64,000 nucleotides of DNA from Myxococcota bacterium. GTDB taxonomy: Bacteria; Myxococcota_A; UBA9160; SMWR01. The notes beneath the pieces are model-generated. The model was given only the letters and a program-made list of their open reading frames with translations, searched no databases and was not told the origin of the DNA. The position numbers and the translations under genes are program-made. This document shows, piece after piece, positions 1 to 9,078 of the stretch. The stretch covers positions 85,643-149,642 of the forward strand of contig JAKVBI010000004.1 in assembly GCA_022447545.1 (NCBI GenBank), written 5' to 3'. Within the stretch, counting starts at the first letter, position 1. Every line of letters begins with the position of its first letter.

Positions 1-1145
1 AGAACCTGGCGCTGCACGCCGGGGTCGACGCCCTGCAGGACGTCGGCCACGTGGTCGAGGCTGTCGGGATACAAACACGTCGGGTGGGGGAAGTCCGTCT
101 CGAACAGCACGTTGCCCGCGCCGACGTCGTCGATGAGTTTGGCGGGCGCCAGGCGCTCGAACCAGAAACACCCGTAGACCTGCCGGCGGAAGTACTCCGA
201 GGGCATCATGCTGAGGGTGTCCCGAGTACTCGGGGCGGTCTCGCGGAGCTGATGATCGAGGGCCTCGAGCACAAAGGGGATCCAGCCGATGCCGCTCTCC
301 ACCGACACCACCTTCAATTCCGGATGGCGTTCCAGCACCCCGGAGTAGATCAGGTTCGACAACACGCGCGCATTTTCCACGTAGATCAGCGCGGAGCCGA
401 TGGCCAACTTCTGTTGGTCGCCCTGGGAGGGCCAGGGCGAGTTGCCGTACCACTCCATGGAGTCCTCGCTGGCGCCAATGTGAAAATTGACCGGCAGCCC
501 GAGATCACTGCAGCGAGACCAGAACGGATCCCAGGCGGCCTCGCCGAGGTCCGGTGCGCCACGCGAGTGGGGTGCATTGCACTGCACCACACCGCGCAAC
601 CCGAGACCGTGGGATCGTTCCACCTCGGCAAGGGTCGCTTCCACGTCCCACCAGGGCATGAGTGCCATGGGGAACAACCGCCCGCCGGAATTCTCCTGGA
701 TCTCCGCCATGGCGTCGTTGTAGAGGGTGACACAAAGGAGTTTCAGCTCGGGATCCTCGACGGCGGCGAAACGCTGGCTACCGAAACCCGCAAAATTCGG
801 GTAGAGGATCTGAGCGTAGATCCCGAGGGAGTCCATCATCTCGAGCCGGGCCGCCATGTCGTAGCTCGACACGTGGACGAGATCGCGCCCCCAGCCGATG
901 AATTCGGTGCCAGGCTGCTTACTGCCGTCGCGCTTGACGACACTCGACGCACTGGCAAAGCCCATGTCCACGCCATCCACCACCCAGTGGGGGCCGTCAT
1001 CAAAATCCACCATGTGGGGGACGCGCTCCTCGAAGCCCCGGGGTGCCCGCGCCGTCCACAGGTCCGCAGGCTCGGTCAGATGGGTATCGACATCGATTAC
1101 ACGCAGCGCCTCGAAGGACCTGCGGGTCTCGGCAACTTCGGACAT
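1..1145 (-). CDS. amidohydrolase (Amidohydro_2 family), 3' end cut by window edge
   Basis: A metal-dependent hydrolase of the amidohydrolase_2 (ACMSD-like) family; the substrate cannot be told. The protein opens MSEVAETRRS. An early DVDTH metal-binding motif follows at about residues 18-22, a central NFHIG with a metal-ligand His lies near residue 220, and ETDFPHP, which carries the conserved Asp, lies near the visible end. The frame is open to base 1, so the C-terminus is outside the window. The ATG at 1143-1145 is preceded by GAGGAG at good spacing. Family relatives decarboxylate or hydrolyse cyclic acids and esters, often in aromatic or xenobiotic breakdown. The oxidoreductase gene upstream on the same strand is about 165 bases away, so co-transcription is possible but not shown. 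Confidence 0.88.
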   Translation of the reverse strand, partial: MSEVAETRRSFEALRVIDVDTHLTEPADLWTARAPRGFEERVPHMVDFDDGPHWVVDGVDMGFASASSVVKRDGSKQPGTEFIGWGRDLVHVSSYDMAARLEMMDSLGIYAQILYPNFAGFGSQRFAAVEDPELKLLCVTLYNDAMAEIQENSGGRLFPMALMPWWDVEATLAEVERSHGLGLRGVVQCNAPHSRGAPDLGEAAWDPFWSRCSDLGLPVNFHIGASEDSMEWYGNSPWPSQGDQQKLAIGSALIYVENARVLSNLIYSGVLERHPELKVVSVESGIGWIPFVLEALDHQLRETAPSTRDTLSMMPSEYFRRQVYGCFWFERLAPAKLIDDVGAGNVLFETDFPHPTCLYPDSLDHVADVLQGVDPGVQRQV

Positions 1146-1310
1146 CTCCACTCTCCTCGTCTGTTCTGATGGGTTCAGAGCGGGCCAGATCTCATGCAAT
1201 CGGGCCTCGGACGCCCGGTAAACCGTTTGGGGCCGCGGCCGTTTCACACCCCTGCGCACCCTTATGTCACAGGCACGCGATCCCTACAAGCCGGTGTCCC
1301 GAATGCCCCA

Positions 1311-2513
1311 CTACCCGAGTTCCGAGAGTTCCACCCGCCGCCCCTCGGCGGCCGACACGTAAGCGGCGTAGACGAGGCTCGTCACCGCGACCCCCAACTC
1401 GCCATCACCCGCCACCGGGTCGCCACTGGCCACGGCATCGGCGATGGCCTGACACATGGGCAGCTGCCCCGAAGTCCAGTCCTCGTCGGGCATGGGGGTA
1501 CTCCAGCCGCCCGAAGTGCCGTGCTTTTCCATCAGCACCTCGTCACCAAACACTTCGGTGTCGGCCGCGTAGGCGCGCACCAGGTCGTTGGGGCTCAGGT
1601 TGCACTCGACACGGCAACTCGCAGCCAACAGCTGCAGGCGGCTGTCCATGCCGCCCAGCCAGTTGTCGCTTCCCGACGCCACCCCGCGCGAGCCGTCCTC
1701 GAAGGCGATCACCACGGACCCCCAGTTCTCCACCTCCCCCCAGTCCGTGGCGACGCTGGCCGCTGCGCCGCGCTGGGTTGCGGCGCGGGAGCAATCCGCC
1801 ACCTCAGCGGTCACGGAAACCGGGCGAATCGGTGCACCGTCCAGCCGCAAGCCCTCGTTGCGCTTGAGGTGGAGCATGGCGCCAATGGGATGGGCACCCA
1901 GGCGCAGCAGGGCCCCGCCGCCGGCCAGTCGCCAGCTGCGCGCATAGGCGGCGTGCGAGCCACTGTGACACTCCCAGCCACGCATCTCGAGCACCGGCGA
2001 TGCCGCCGTCTCGAGTAATCCCAGGGCGCGTTGAAAAGCGGGGGCGTACAACCAGTTCTCACCGTAGAAGAGGCGCACCCCGGCGCGCTCGGTGGCGGCG
2101 CTCAGAGCCTCGGCGTCGGCGGTCGCCACCCGCCACTGCTCGCGCGCAGAACGGTTGGCCACTTCAGCGTCGGCGGCATCGGTGGGCAGATCCTGCCCCA
2201 CGTAGGCGGTGAGGGGCTTCGTGCACAGCACGTGCTTGCCGGCGGCGGCCGCCAACTCGGCGAGGGGGCGGTGCAATGCGTTGGGGACACACAGGTCCAC
2301 CAGGTCGACCCCGTCTCCTTCGACCATCGCCTCCACGTCATCCCAGACCTGCGCGATGCCGTGGCGAGCCGCCCAGGCCTGGGCCCGCTCGACATGTGCG
2401 GCCACGCTGCCCACCACCCGCGCACCGCGCACCTGGGCCCAGCAACGCGCCCGGGTATCCGCCAGAAAGCCCGCTCCCACTACCCCGACTCGCACGTCGT
2501 GCACTTCACGCAT
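1311..2513 (-). CDS. Gfo/Idh/MocA family NAD(P)-dependent oxidoreductase
   Basis: Predicted cytoplasmic dehydrogenase of about 400 residues acting on a sugar, inositol or related polyol. The N-terminal Rossmann fold is seen in VRVGVVGAGFLADTRAR, with the dinucleotide glycine motif in the first 20 residues. The CTKPLTAYVG segment near residue 100 corresponds to the family's EKP-type motif, which carries the catalytic Lys. The C-terminal half has the alpha/beta dimerisation domain. I start at the ATG at 2511-2513 because the Rossmann strand begins only about 6 residues later; the frame is open further upstream, but those residues look non-coding. Substrate cannot be assigned. It may share a transcript with the amidohydrolase that follows. 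Confidence 0.88.
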   Translation of the reverse strand: MREVHDVRVGVVGAGFLADTRARCWAQVRGARVVGSVAAHVERAQAWAARHGIAQVWDDVEAMVEGDGVDLVDLCVPNALHRPLAELAAAAGKHVLCTKPLTAYVGQDLPTDAADAEVANRSAREQWRVATADAEALSAATERAGVRLFYGENWLYAPAFQRALGLLETAASPVLEMRGWECHSGSHAAYARSWRLAGGGALLRLGAHPIGAMLHLKRNEGLRLDGAPIRPVSVTAEVADCSRAATQRGAAASVATDWGEVENWGSVVIAFEDGSRGVASGSDNWLGGMDSRLQLLAASCRVECNLSPNDLVRAYAADTEVFGDEVLMEKHGTSGGWSTPMPDEDWTSGQLPMCQAIADAVASGDPVAGDGELGVAVTSLVYAAYVSAAEGRRVELSELG

Positions 2514-2625
2514 TGGCTTCGTCTCGACCTCCACCCCGCATGTTGACACGGACGCGTGCTCCCCGCGATCACCGGGCTCCGATAGACTGAAGAGTGCCCC
2601 CGACCGAGGTCGTGCCGAGGCCGAG

Positions 2626-2817
2626 ATGCTGCGCGCTGCGGCATCCCTGTCATGGTTCGGACGCACCCGGGTAAAGCTTCGGCTGCTGGGCCCCGGCTAT
2701 CTGCAAAGCGCCATGACACTGGGCGGCGGAACCAGCACCGCCGCCATCTTTGCCGGGGTGTTCTTCGGCTGGTACCTGCTCACCCACGGCCCGGCCTCGG
2801 TGGCCAACTTTCTCTGA
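2626..2817 (+). pseudogene. remnant of the 5' end of an Nramp-like metal transporter gene
   Basis: A short plus-strand frame of 63 codons. From about residue 15 it reads KLRLLGPGYLQSAMTLGGG and then a hydrophobic segment ending FFGWYLL. This resembles the first transmembrane helix of Nramp-family transporters (GPG..QSA.TLG.G pattern). The frame stops with TGA at 2815-2817, directly before the 3' end of the convergent DUF1080/PVC gene. A full transporter needs about 400 residues and 10 or more helices, and no continuation is visible. I read it as a truncated leftover of deletion or rearrangement, or else as a very small membrane protein. The family call rests on one motif only. Confidence 0.45.
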
Positions 2818-2835
2818 TCCCACCTACCGGAGCGC

Positions 2836-5800
2836 TCAGAGCTTGCGATCGAAGGCGATCTTCGACCCACCCCAATGGATCAACAGCGCCTCCACCCCTT
2901 CTTCGCCCTCTCGGAAGGAAACCCCGATCTCCTCGCTCCCGTTGCGGGCCAGAAAGCTCCCGTCCTCGGCCACGCCCAGAGGTGACTCGCCGCGCAGGGG
3001 CACCTTGATGAACAACTCCCCGCCGCTACGGCGCACGGTCACCGAGAAGGGCTGGCCCGACACCGAGTACTTGCCCACGTAGCGATCGAGCCGGTGGTCG
3101 ACGTCGAGCGCCAACAGTTCATCGAGGGTCCACGCTTGGTTGCGCCCGGCCGTCTCGGCACGGATGCGGGCGGCCACCGCAGGATCCACGGCGTCACCGG
3201 CGTGGCCCCACGCCCGGCGAAGATAGGTGGCCAGGCCCGCCAGAGTCGCGTCGTCCAGGCGCTCATCGGCACCATGGCCAGGCATGGTCTGGTTCCAGGT
3301 CTCGTCCCCGACCCGCACCGGCCCCGTCAGCCCCTGCAGGGCGATTCGTATCAGCCAGCCTTCCGCATCGAGAACCCAGGGCGAACCCACCAGGCTCGGC
3401 GCGACGCCGACCTGCCCACGGCCATGGCTCTGGTGGCACGTCGCGCACGCCGCCGCGTAATAGGCGGCGCCGAGTTCCAGCCCGGCCTTCTGCTCGACCG
3501 TCAGGGGCTGGGCACCGGGCACCTGATCGTCCCCCGCCCAACTGATCCCACGCCGCGCCCCCCCCGCCGCCGCGCTCAGCTCTTCGGACCAGCCCTCGGA
3601 GTCGGCGGCGAACAGATCCGGCGGACCGGCCAGGATCACCATGGGGGTCCCGGGCTCGCGAACCGCTTCGGCCACCCCCTTCATCAGCGCGACGGTCACC
3701 CAGGCATCGCGCCCGGAGCGGGGCAAGCCGGACAGTTCCGCAAACAAGTCCTCGCGTTCCTGGAGGACGAGGAGATCCGTGTCGTCGGCCCGTGCCAGGC
3801 GCAGGAAGACCGCGCCCCCCAGCGTGGCAAACCAGGCGGAACGCTCAGGGGACGCTTCGCGCCAAGCCGGCTGCGACGTCAACAACTGGACGAAATCGAG
3901 TTCGCGCCCGGACAGACCCGACACCACCGCGGCGTGCATGGAGGGATCCCCGAGGTCCGCCTCGAGCAGTTCGGCGAGCCAGATCTGGGCTCGCGGGTTC
4001 CCCGACACGGCACCCAGGCTGAACACCAACTGACGGCGCATGGCCATCGAGGAAAGATCGACCTGTTCGCGCAGCAGGGGCAGCAGAAGATCGGGATCCT
4101 GGGCGAGCCATCCCTCGGCCGCACGAAGGCCAGCCAACTGCACCTGGAGTTCAGAGTCGTTGAGGGCGAGGCTCAGGGTCTCGGTGTCCAGGGCATCGAG
4201 GGCCGCCAGCGTGTAAAGGGCGTGAACGCGCCCCACCGGCGAATGGCGGGGCAGATCCCGGAGGGGTGCCATGGCGTCAGGGTCGGCGCTTTGAATCAAC
4301 TGCCGCTGGGCGCGGTCGCGCCAGACTCCCACCGGATGCGACAGGACCTGCACCCGCTCGGCGCTCGACGCCGTTCGTAGATCCACAGGCGGAAGCGTCG
4401 GCTCCACGCCTTCACGCACAACCCGCCAGATGCGGCCCAATCCCAGTGGCTCTTCGAGTCCCTGGCGCTTGACGTAGCCGTGGAGATAGTCGGAAACGAA
4501 GGCCTTGTGCTGGATCACTCCTCGATACATGTCCACCACGTAGAGGTTTCCATCGGGCCCTACCGAGACACTGACCGGACGGAAGCGCTCGTCGGTGGAA
4601 GCCAGGAATTCACGCTGCCCCCAGTCGGGGTCCGCGGTCAGCAGGTGTTCGCTTTCGAGCCGCTCCCCCGTGGAGCGCACGCGAAAGCGCGCCACCACGT
4701 TGCCCACGGTTTCAGGCACGAAGACATCGCCTCGCGCTTCGGCCCCGAAGCCGTCGCTACGAAACACGGCGATCCCGCTGGCTCCGGTGGGCCGTGCGAC
4801 GCGTCCATCGCGCCGGAGAGTTCCCTCCAGGTAGGCCCGATTCGCCCCCAGCGACACGCGAATGGGATGAACCCAATCCTCGCGGGTCAGGTCGTGGGAA
4901 GTCAGGGGGTTGCGCCGAAAGTCCGGGGCGGTGGCCGGATGACGCAGCCAATAGTCGGCAGGCACCCGATCCACCAGCACGAAATGAGAGTTGGTGTTGT
5001 AGAACAGCCGGCCCCAATCGTCCTGATCGATCCCCCACTGACCGCGCGATACGCTCGGCTCCACGGTGGCGGCCTCGGCCACCTCGGGCCACGAAAAGGC
5101 GCGTGCCGACCCGGCGTTGTAGAGGCGTCCGTCCAGGCCGTAGAGCAAACCATTCTCGGAGTGCTCGACGTTCACGGCATCGACCCCGTACTCGCCCATT
5201 CGCTCTTTCGAATCGCAAACCCCGTCGCCCACGGTGTCGCGACAGCGCCACAAGTGGGGAGGCTCGCCGATCCAGACGCCATCGGGCAGGACACGGACCG
5301 CCCGCGGCAACACCAGTTGGTCCAGAAAGATCGTGCGCGTGTCGTAGCGGCCATCGCCATCTTCATCCGACAACCGAACCACGCGCCCCACCGGGGCCTC
5401 CTCGTCGGTGGCCTCGAGGTCCGGCATGTAGCCGCGCATCTCCACCACATACAGGTTGCCGGACTCGTCCCAGTCGATGGCCACGGGGTCCTCGACCAAG
5501 GGCTCCGTGGCCACTGCCTCCACCCGGTAGCCCGGTGCCACGCGAAAGGCCGCGTGGGCCTGCTCGGGGTCGAGAACCGGTGCCGGCGGAACCGGCAGCG
5601 TCGCCAGGCCCGGGGGCAACACGCCATCGGCGCGCACGGGGCCAAAGCGAACCAGCTCCAACCCTTCGACGCGGCCCCGTGCGTTGGGCAACAGCACCAG
5701 AGCCGCGGGGCCGGTGGCCGCCATGTCGTCAATCTGGAGATCGATGGCCGGGTGTCCGTCGAGTTGTACCGCCACGCGGTCACCGAGCGCGGTGACCGTG

Positions 5801-6759
5801 ACCTCCGGCGTCCCGCCCTCCTCTTCCAGTTCGGCCAGAAGTTCGGCGGGGGCAATGCCCAGGGTCGCACCCGTGCGGAGGTCGACCACGGCACCCAGGC
5901 GCTCACCAGGAGCGAGTTCGACGGCCAGGGTTTCACCGCGCAACCGCAACTGCGCAGCTCCCTGCTCGGGGTTCCAACGCACTCGCAGAGCGAAGTCGTC
6001 CAGCGATGCAAAGGTCGTGAGGCGGGCCTCGCTGTCGCTGGCGGCCAGCCCCTCGGCGCCGCCCTCGTCGGCGCGCCAGTCGCCCCTGGGCTCGAGACCC
6101 ACCAGGCCCTCGCCCCCGACCAGGGTCTGCCAGGATCGCGACTCGCCGTGCGTGTCGATCTCGATGTCGCGCCAGCGGAATACCCCCTCGTCGCCGGCGT
6201 GGACCTGGAGCGCCACGAAGCCCTCGAGAGTGGTGGGGTCGAGCAGGTCGGTCACCGGCTCGCCGTTAAGCCAGGTCTGGAGCCGCGGCCCGCGAGCCTG
6301 GATTCGGATGTCATTCCACTCTCCGACCCGCAACGCCGTGGGCGGTGACGGGGAGAACAGCCACCCGCGGCGGGCTTCGTCGTAGAGCCCCCCGCTGTAG
6401 CCACGAGCCGTGGGGTCGATCTCGAACTGGGTACCCGTGACCACGCCATCGCCGCCGCGTTGAAAGCTGCGGAACTGGACGCCGGAATTGCCGGGCTGTT
6501 CGACCTTCATCTGCAGCGACAGATCGAAATCGCCAAAGGTCTCGTCGGTGCGCAGGAAGGTATTCGCACCCGGACCGACCTCGCCCACCAGCGTTCCGTC
6601 TTCCAGTCGGTAGCTGGCGCCACCGCCCACCTTCGACCAGCCCTCGAGGCTCGTTCCATCGAACAAGGTCGCATGCCCGGACCCGCCCTCACAGGCAGGC
6701 CATCCAGCCAGGGCGAGACAAACGAGGGCAAGAGTGCGGAAGCGGTGGGACAGTGACAT
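2836..6759 (-). CDS. secreted multidomain protein: DUF1080 domains, PVC-type dehydrogenase, cytochrome c
   Basis: About 1307 residues. The N-terminus is a secretion signal ending LAGWPAC, an imperfect lipobox, so the protein is probably a lipoprotein. Residues of about 30-200 form a 3-keto-disaccharide hydrolase (DUF1080) domain (ATLFDGTSLEGW), and a weaker second DUF1080-like stretch follows. From about 390 comes a PVC-type membrane-bound dehydrogenase beta-propeller (YRVEAVATEPLVEDP, DWDESGNLYVVEMRGYMPD). Helical HEAT-like repeats follow, then a cytochrome c domain with CATCH near residue 1095. A C-terminal domain of about 90 residues closes the protein. The ATG at 6757-6759 has GGGAG upstream; an upstream extension is possible but lacks a signal. 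The domains suggest periplasmic oxidation or hydrolysis of a carbohydrate with electron transfer through haem. It follows the matrixin-like lipoprotein gene at about 109 bases. Confidence 0.85.
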   Translation of the reverse strand: MSLSHRFRTLALVCLALAGWPACEGGSGHATLFDGTSLEGWSKVGGGASYRLEDGTLVGEVGPGANTFLRTDETFGDFDLSLQMKVEQPGNSGVQFRSFQRGGDGVVTGTQFEIDPTARGYSGGLYDEARRGWLFSPSPPTALRVGEWNDIRIQARGPRLQTWLNGEPVTDLLDPTTLEGFVALQVHAGDEGVFRWRDIEIDTHGESRSWQTLVGGEGLVGLEPRGDWRADEGGAEGLAASDSEARLTTFASLDDFALRVRWNPEQGAAQLRLRGETLAVELAPGERLGAVVDLRTGATLGIAPAELLAELEEEGGTPEVTVTALGDRVAVQLDGHPAIDLQIDDMAATGPAALVLLPNARGRVEGLELVRFGPVRADGVLPPGLATLPVPPAPVLDPEQAHAAFRVAPGYRVEAVATEPLVEDPVAIDWDESGNLYVVEMRGYMPDLEATDEEAPVGRVVRLSDEDGDGRYDTRTIFLDQLVLPRAVRVLPDGVWIGEPPHLWRCRDTVGDGVCDSKERMGEYGVDAVNVEHSENGLLYGLDGRLYNAGSARAFSWPEVAEAATVEPSVSRGQWGIDQDDWGRLFYNTNSHFVLVDRVPADYWLRHPATAPDFRRNPLTSHDLTREDWVHPIRVSLGANRAYLEGTLRRDGRVARPTGASGIAVFRSDGFGAEARGDVFVPETVGNVVARFRVRSTGERLESEHLLTADPDWGQREFLASTDERFRPVSVSVGPDGNLYVVDMYRGVIQHKAFVSDYLHGYVKRQGLEEPLGLGRIWRVVREGVEPTLPPVDLRTASSAERVQVLSHPVGVWRDRAQRQLIQSADPDAMAPLRDLPRHSPVGRVHALYTLAALDALDTETLSLALNDSELQVQLAGLRAAEGWLAQDPDLLLPLLREQVDLSSMAMRRQLVFSLGAVSGNPRAQIWLAELLEADLGDPSMHAAVVSGLSGRELDFVQLLTSQPAWREASPERSAWFATLGGAVFLRLARADDTDLLVLQEREDLFAELSGLPRSGRDAWVTVALMKGVAEAVREPGTPMVILAGPPDLFAADSEGWSEELSAAAGGARRGISWAGDDQVPGAQPLTVEQKAGLELGAAYYAAACATCHQSHGRGQVGVAPSLVGSPWVLDAEGWLIRIALQGLTGPVRVGDETWNQTMPGHGADERLDDATLAGLATYLRRAWGHAGDAVDPAVAARIRAETAGRNQAWTLDELLALDVDHRLDRYVGKYSVSGQPFSVTVRRSGGELFIKVPLRGESPLGVAEDGSFLARNGSEEIGVSFREGEEGVEALLIHWGGSKIAFDRKL

Positions 6760-6868
6760 CACGAAATCTCCCGAGGACGCCACGGCCTGGCTCCCGGCTC
6801 CTGACGGCTGAGAGCTGGCGGCGGCTGACCAGCGTACCGAATCGCGATCAAGCCGGCGCAGCCCGCCG

Positions 6869-8170
6869 TCAGTCCGCCTCGCCGCCAAACCCCCAGATCC
6901 GCAGGCTCTTGCGGGTGGCGTCGAACCAGGGGCGATAGCTCACGGCGTCCGCCGCTGAACTGTCCGCGATCAAGACCAGCACCCGCCCGTCTCCCACCTC
7001 GACCAGGGTGACCTCCTCGACACGCTCTCCAACCGCAGACTGGATGAAAGCGTGTACGGCGGGATACCCGGCCACCTCCCGGGATCCGAAGGCCAGCAGC
7101 CTTCCGCGGGACAGGTAGTGGTCGGCGTAGCGCTCCATGTACTCCTCGATGGTGTCGTAACGCTCGACGATGACCTGGAACGAAGCGGAGTTGTCCCAGG
7201 CCACACCGTCGATGGCCACCATCCCCCGCCGGGTCTCGAGGCGAGTCCAGCCCCGGGGTGGGCGTAGCGAATAACCCAACCGCGCATCCACGTGGGGGGC
7301 CCCGGCGAGTTGGGGCGATCCCGTGGGAGGAGGCGCGGGAGACATTCTCCCCGAACTTCCACGGGGAACCCGCGCCAGAATCGAACCGTTCGGGAGTTGG
7401 TAGAGGGAGACGAAGGAGTTGACGTCCTCGATGGACAGCCCGGGAACCAGAACCCGGTCGCGAAGGCGCTCGTACATGAGGTCCGCCGGGATCGGGCTGT
7501 GGTTGCGCATCCCCAGGGCGTGGCCGATCTCGTGGAGCACAATCCACTTCACCTGCTCGGGGGTAAACAATCCAAACTCGTCGGCCATGAAGACCCGCAA
7601 CTCCCCCACCTCGAAGGTCACCTCCAGGCGATCGGCGTTCTCGTCGAAGGCCTGGGGACGGCAGGCCCCGCGCAACCGGACACTTCCCAGAGGCGTTACA
7701 TCGTGCCAATCCCGAGCCTCTTCCGGAACGAGCTGCACTTTCAGACGCGCCTGCTCGGCGCTCGGAACCCGCTCGAAACGCACCAGCCCCTCGAGCTCGC
7801 CCTCCCACATCTCGAAAGCCTCCTCAGCGGCACGCACGTAGACGTCGGCACTGCGGGGTGCGAATTCGTTCTGGAGAGAGTCGGGAATCACCGGGGTGGG
7901 AATGAACACCGCGAGCGGCATGTCCGAGGCTTCCCAGCGACACAGCACCAGGACATCCCCCTCGGGACCCGCGCCGGTGAAGCGATGGGCCATGAAGGGC
8001 AGGTAGTTGGGCTCGAGGAGCCCGTCGTTCCCGGCCCGAAAGGCCGCGTAGTCCCGGCGATCCGGCGTATAGACGTCGCGCGATTCCGCCAGGAACGGCG
8101 CCTTCGCACAGCCCGCCCACAAGCCCCACACCATCAGTACCGCCAGGCGCAGCCTCGGCGCCAGCGCCAT
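6869..8170 (-). CDS. matrixin-like zinc metalloprotease lipoprotein
   Basis: About 433 residues with an N-terminal secretion signal ending GLWAGC (lipoprotein-type Cys near residue 21). The centre contains HEIGHALGMRNH followed by DLMYE, which supplies a Met-turn. This places it among metzincin/matrixin-like peptidases, anchored on the cell-envelope side. The third His sits one residue later than in the standard HExxHxxGxxH spacing (here HExxHxxGxxxH), so either the Asn or the His may be the third ligand. A C-terminal domain of about 150 residues is unassigned. The ATG at 8168-8170 shares one base with the smpB stop (TGATG), which indicates translational coupling. A GTG one codon earlier is also possible. 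Confidence 0.82.
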   Translation of the reverse strand: MALAPRLRLAVLMVWGLWAGCAKAPFLAESRDVYTPDRRDYAAFRAGNDGLLEPNYLPFMAHRFTGAGPEGDVLVLCRWEASDMPLAVFIPTPVIPDSLQNEFAPRSADVYVRAAEEAFEMWEGELEGLVRFERVPSAEQARLKVQLVPEEARDWHDVTPLGSVRLRGACRPQAFDENADRLEVTFEVGELRVFMADEFGLFTPEQVKWIVLHEIGHALGMRNHSPIPADLMYERLRDRVLVPGLSIEDVNSFVSLYQLPNGSILARVPRGSSGRMSPAPPPTGSPQLAGAPHVDARLGYSLRPPRGWTRLETRRGMVAIDGVAWDNSASFQVIVERYDTIEEYMERYADHYLSRGRLLAFGSREVAGYPAVHAFIQSAVGERVEEVTLVEVGDGRVLVLIADSSAADAVSYRPWFDATRKSLRIWGFGGEAD

Positions 8171-8649
8171 CACGAGGATGTTCGACCGCGTCCGCGCAAG
8201 GTACGAGCCAGGTCCCGGTCGGACTCTCGGCGCTTGATGGCCTCGCGCTTGTCGTAGCGCTTCTTCCCGCGAGCCAGGGCGAGCCGCACCTTGGCCCGAC
8301 CGTTCTTGAAATAGATCTCCAGGGGAACCAGGGTGAAGCCACGCTCAGCCAGCTTGCCTTCGAGACGCGCAATCTCGGCACGGTGGAGCAGAAGCTTGCG
8401 CTCGCGCTTCTCGCCGGGATTGTCCCGGGCGGCCATCGCGTAGGGGCTGATGTGCGCGTTCAACAGATAGGCTTCACCTCGGCGGATGGACCCGAAGGCA
8501 TCCGATAGGTTCGCCTTGCCGTTGCGGAGCGACTTGACCTCGGGGCCCAGCAACACGAGCCCCGCTTCGAAGGTATCGAAGATCTCGTACTCGAAGGTCG
8601 CTCGTCGGTTGCGAGTGACGACCTGAATCGTGGCGTCTTCATTGGCCAT
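8170..8649 (-). CDS. smpB: SsrA-binding protein SmpB
   Basis: SmpB binds tmRNA and delivers it to stalled ribosomes for trans-translation. The 159-residue length fits the family. Recognisable parts are the N-terminal NRRATFEYEI strand, the LGPEVKSLRNGKANLSDAF core, YFKNGRAKV and the basic tail GKKRYDKREA that enters the decoding channel. It starts at the ATG at 8647-8649. Its stop overlaps the start of the matrixin-like protease gene by one base, and panD lies 60 bases upstream on the same strand. No tmRNA gene was recognised in the window. Confidence 0.97.
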   Translation of the reverse strand: MANEDATIQVVTRNRRATFEYEIFDTFEAGLVLLGPEVKSLRNGKANLSDAFGSIRRGEAYLLNAHISPYAMAARDNPGEKRERKLLLHRAEIARLEGKLAERGFTLVPLEIYFKNGRAKVRLALARGKKRYDKREAIKRRESDRDLARTLRGRGRTSS

Positions 8650-8709
8650 GGCTGACCCGAGCGTACACTCCGGCGCTCCAAAGAGCCGCCCCCGGGGTTC
8701 CCGGCGCGA

Positions 8710-9060
8710 TCAGTGGCGGGGAACGTTGCGTTCGTCGACGAAGATGCGAATCCCGTCCCAGTCGTGGCACTCGGACTCATCGACCTGCACGTAGCTGCAG
8801 ATGATCACGAGGTCATGGGGCTTGATCAGGTGCGCGGCTGCCCCGTTGACACAGATTTCACCCGACCCGGGCTCCCCCTCGATCACGTAGGTCTGCAAGC
8901 GATTCCCGTTCGTGCAGTCATAGATGTCCACCTGCTCGTAGGCCACGATGTCCGCGGCTTTCAGCAGGTCCGAGTCGATGGTGACGCTGCCCTCGTACTC
9001 GACGTTGGCCTCGGTCACGGTGGCCCTGTGGATCTTTGATTTCAACATCGTTCGCTTCAT
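8710..9060 (-). CDS. panD: aspartate 1-decarboxylase (pyruvoyl enzyme)
   Basis: Decarboxylates L-aspartate to beta-alanine for pantothenate synthesis in the cytoplasm. The proenzyme cleaves itself between Gly and Ser in YEGSVTID (near residues 22-29) to form the pyruvoyl group. [20 protein letters not shown] and [19 protein letters not shown] are hallmark stretches. Length (116) is slightly under the usual 120-130. The ATG at 9058-9060 has AGGAGG about 8 bases upstream. It is the third gene of a panB-panC-panD series, following panC after 18 bases. Confidence 0.97.
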   Translation of the reverse strand: MKRTMLKSKIHRATVTEANVEYEGSVTIDSDLLKAADIVAYEQVDIYDCTNGNRLQTYVIEGEPGSGEICVNGAAAHLIKPHDLVIICSYVQVDESECHDWDGIRIFVDERNVPRH

Positions 9061-9078
9061 GGAAATGTCCTCCTGGGT

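Noticed and set aside
2543-2548. Perfect TTGACA box before the Nramp remnant
   Set aside because: No acceptable -10 box lies 15-19 bases downstream; GATAGACT is too far away.
4480-6348. Long plus-strand open frame opposite the giant DUF1080/PVC gene
   Set aside because: It is antisense to a gene with clear domains, and the translated product has the His/Arg/Pro-rich composition typical of shadow frames in GC-rich DNA.
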